A stretch of DNA of 64,000 bases, from contig NZ_BJLQ01000004.1 of the NCBI RefSeq assembly GCF_006538725.1, positions 62,001-126,000 on the forward strand, written 5' to 3'. Made by a program: the position numbers and the translations under genes. Each line of letters starts with the position of its first letter. Position 1 is the stretch's first letter. Below the pieces are notes generated by a model, which had not been told where the DNA came from, ran no database searches, and saw nothing but the letters and a program-made list of their open reading frames with translations. Shown here piece after piece: positions 63,675 to 64,000 of this stretch. The DNA comes from Cellulomonas gelida. GTDB taxonomy: Bacteria > Actinomycetota > Actinomycetes > Actinomycetales > Cellulomonadaceae.

Positions 63675-64000
63675 TCAGCTGAGCTCGGTCAGGTAGCGCA
63701 GCAGCAGGCGTGCGCCGTACCCCGTCGCGCCCTCGGTGACCTCGTGCTTGTCGGCCGTGGCGCGCGCGGGACCCGCGATGTCGAGGTGCGCCCACGCGCG
63801 GTCTCCCACGAACCGGCGCAGGAACAGCGCCGCGGTGACGGACCCGGCGCCGATGTGCGTGTCCTGCGGGACGTGCCGCAGGTCGGCGACCGAGCTGTGC
63901 ACGGCCTCGTCGTACTCGGGCACGAGCGGCATGCGCCACGCGAGCTCGCCCGAGTCCGTCCCCGCCCGCTCGAGCGCGGCGACGAGCGCCTCGTCGGTGC
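63675..64000 (-). CDS. pepA: Leucyl aminopeptidase, M17 family (C-terminal part, runs off right edge)
   Basis: About 108 codons up to the stop at 63675; the start lies beyond the window. The visible part matches the end of the M17 catalytic domain: WRMPLVPEYDEAVHSSVADL, GAGSVTAALFLRRFVGDRAW, AHLDIAGPA and the C-terminal TGYGARLLLRYL. The zinc-binding and catalytic residues upstream of this segment are not visible. M17 enzymes form hexamers and remove N-terminal residues from peptides in the cytosol. Confidence 0.92.
   Translation of the reverse strand, partial: TDEALVAALERAGTDSGELAWRMPLVPEYDEAVHSSVADLRHVPQDTHIGAGSVTAALFLRRFVGDRAWAHLDIAGPARATADKHEVTEGATGYGARLLLRYLTELS

Overview
The window is high-GC, densely packed actinobacterial chromosome. 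Gene content and the mycobacteria/Streptomyces-like gene order suggest a facultatively anaerobic actinomycete, most likely Cellulomonas or a close relative: full-length AdhE, a DUF6318 lipoprotein next to a PKD-like protein, acyl-CoA carboxylase genes beside birA, and sdhCDAB. I see no phage, insertion sequence, CRISPR array, plasmid gene or biosynthetic cluster. About 57 protein genes and one tRNA are supported. Two genes are cut by the window edges (a haem-binding lipoprotein on the left, leucyl aminopeptidase on the right).

Layout. 1-1.1 kb: haem-binding lipoprotein under a probable DtxR/IdeR iron box. 1.2-6.3 kb: MFS transporter-argS-lysA operon (minus strand), divergent from a FadR-type regulator. 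6.3-8.6 kb: inverted-repeat array, tRNA-Arg(CCG), Na+/H+ antiporter. 8.8-11.6 kb: adhE and its terminator. 11.8-14.1 kb: a group of small exported proteins of unknown function. 14.2-17.8 kb: aminotransferase, Bcr/CflA efflux pump, SRAP/HMCES-type DNA-crosslink protein. 18-28 kb: adenylate cyclase-birA opposite accD-hypothetical-accE, then a DUF885 protein, VKOR, maf, accA (an acyl-CoA carboxylase locus with its biotin ligase) and a NUDIX protein. 28.7-33.4 kb: iron-repressible efeUOB, convergent with a radical SAM/SPASM gene. 33.4-36.9 kb: a membrane EEP-domain protein and a quinone reductase. 36.9-49.1 kb: nucleoside salvage (pnp, phosphosugar mutase, deoC, add, deoA, cdd) plus a BMP-type nucleoside ABC importer. 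49.4-51.9 kb: M20 amidohydrolase and mannose-1-P guanylyltransferase. 52-55.6 kb: sdhCDAB. 55.6-59.5 kb: phosphotransferase, YihY, 2H phosphoesterase, trpS. 59.1-63.6 kb: tatB, then htrA-rseA-sigE, with a methyltransferase divergent from sigE. 63.7 kb to the end: leucyl aminopeptidase C-terminus.

How the genes work together. The nucleoside block is a closed pathway. The ABC system imports nucleosides, Cdd and Add deaminate them, Pnp and DeoA phosphorolyse them, the mutase converts pentose-1-P to pentose-5-P, and DeoC cleaves deoxyribose-5-P. The carboxylase block holds the biotinylated alpha, beta and epsilon subunits together with the ligase that loads biotin. SigE, its zinc anti-sigma factor and HtrA form an envelope-stress module, with a probable SigE autoregulatory promoter upstream. 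Two separate iron-acquisition loci carry DtxR-like boxes.

The most unusual sequence-level signals are: (i) two arrays of a 20-nt unit in alternating orientation with near-constant 16-nt gaps, each just 3' of a gene; (ii) a recurring TANNNT hexamer 5-8 nt before the start codon of at least 13 genes, implying leaderless transcription; and (iii) a tandem 17-mer plus an ECF-type promoter upstream of sigE. I found no clearly novel multigene machinery. The best under-described protein candidates are the exported gene group at 11.8-13.9 kb and the His/Asp-rich protein encoded between accD and accE.
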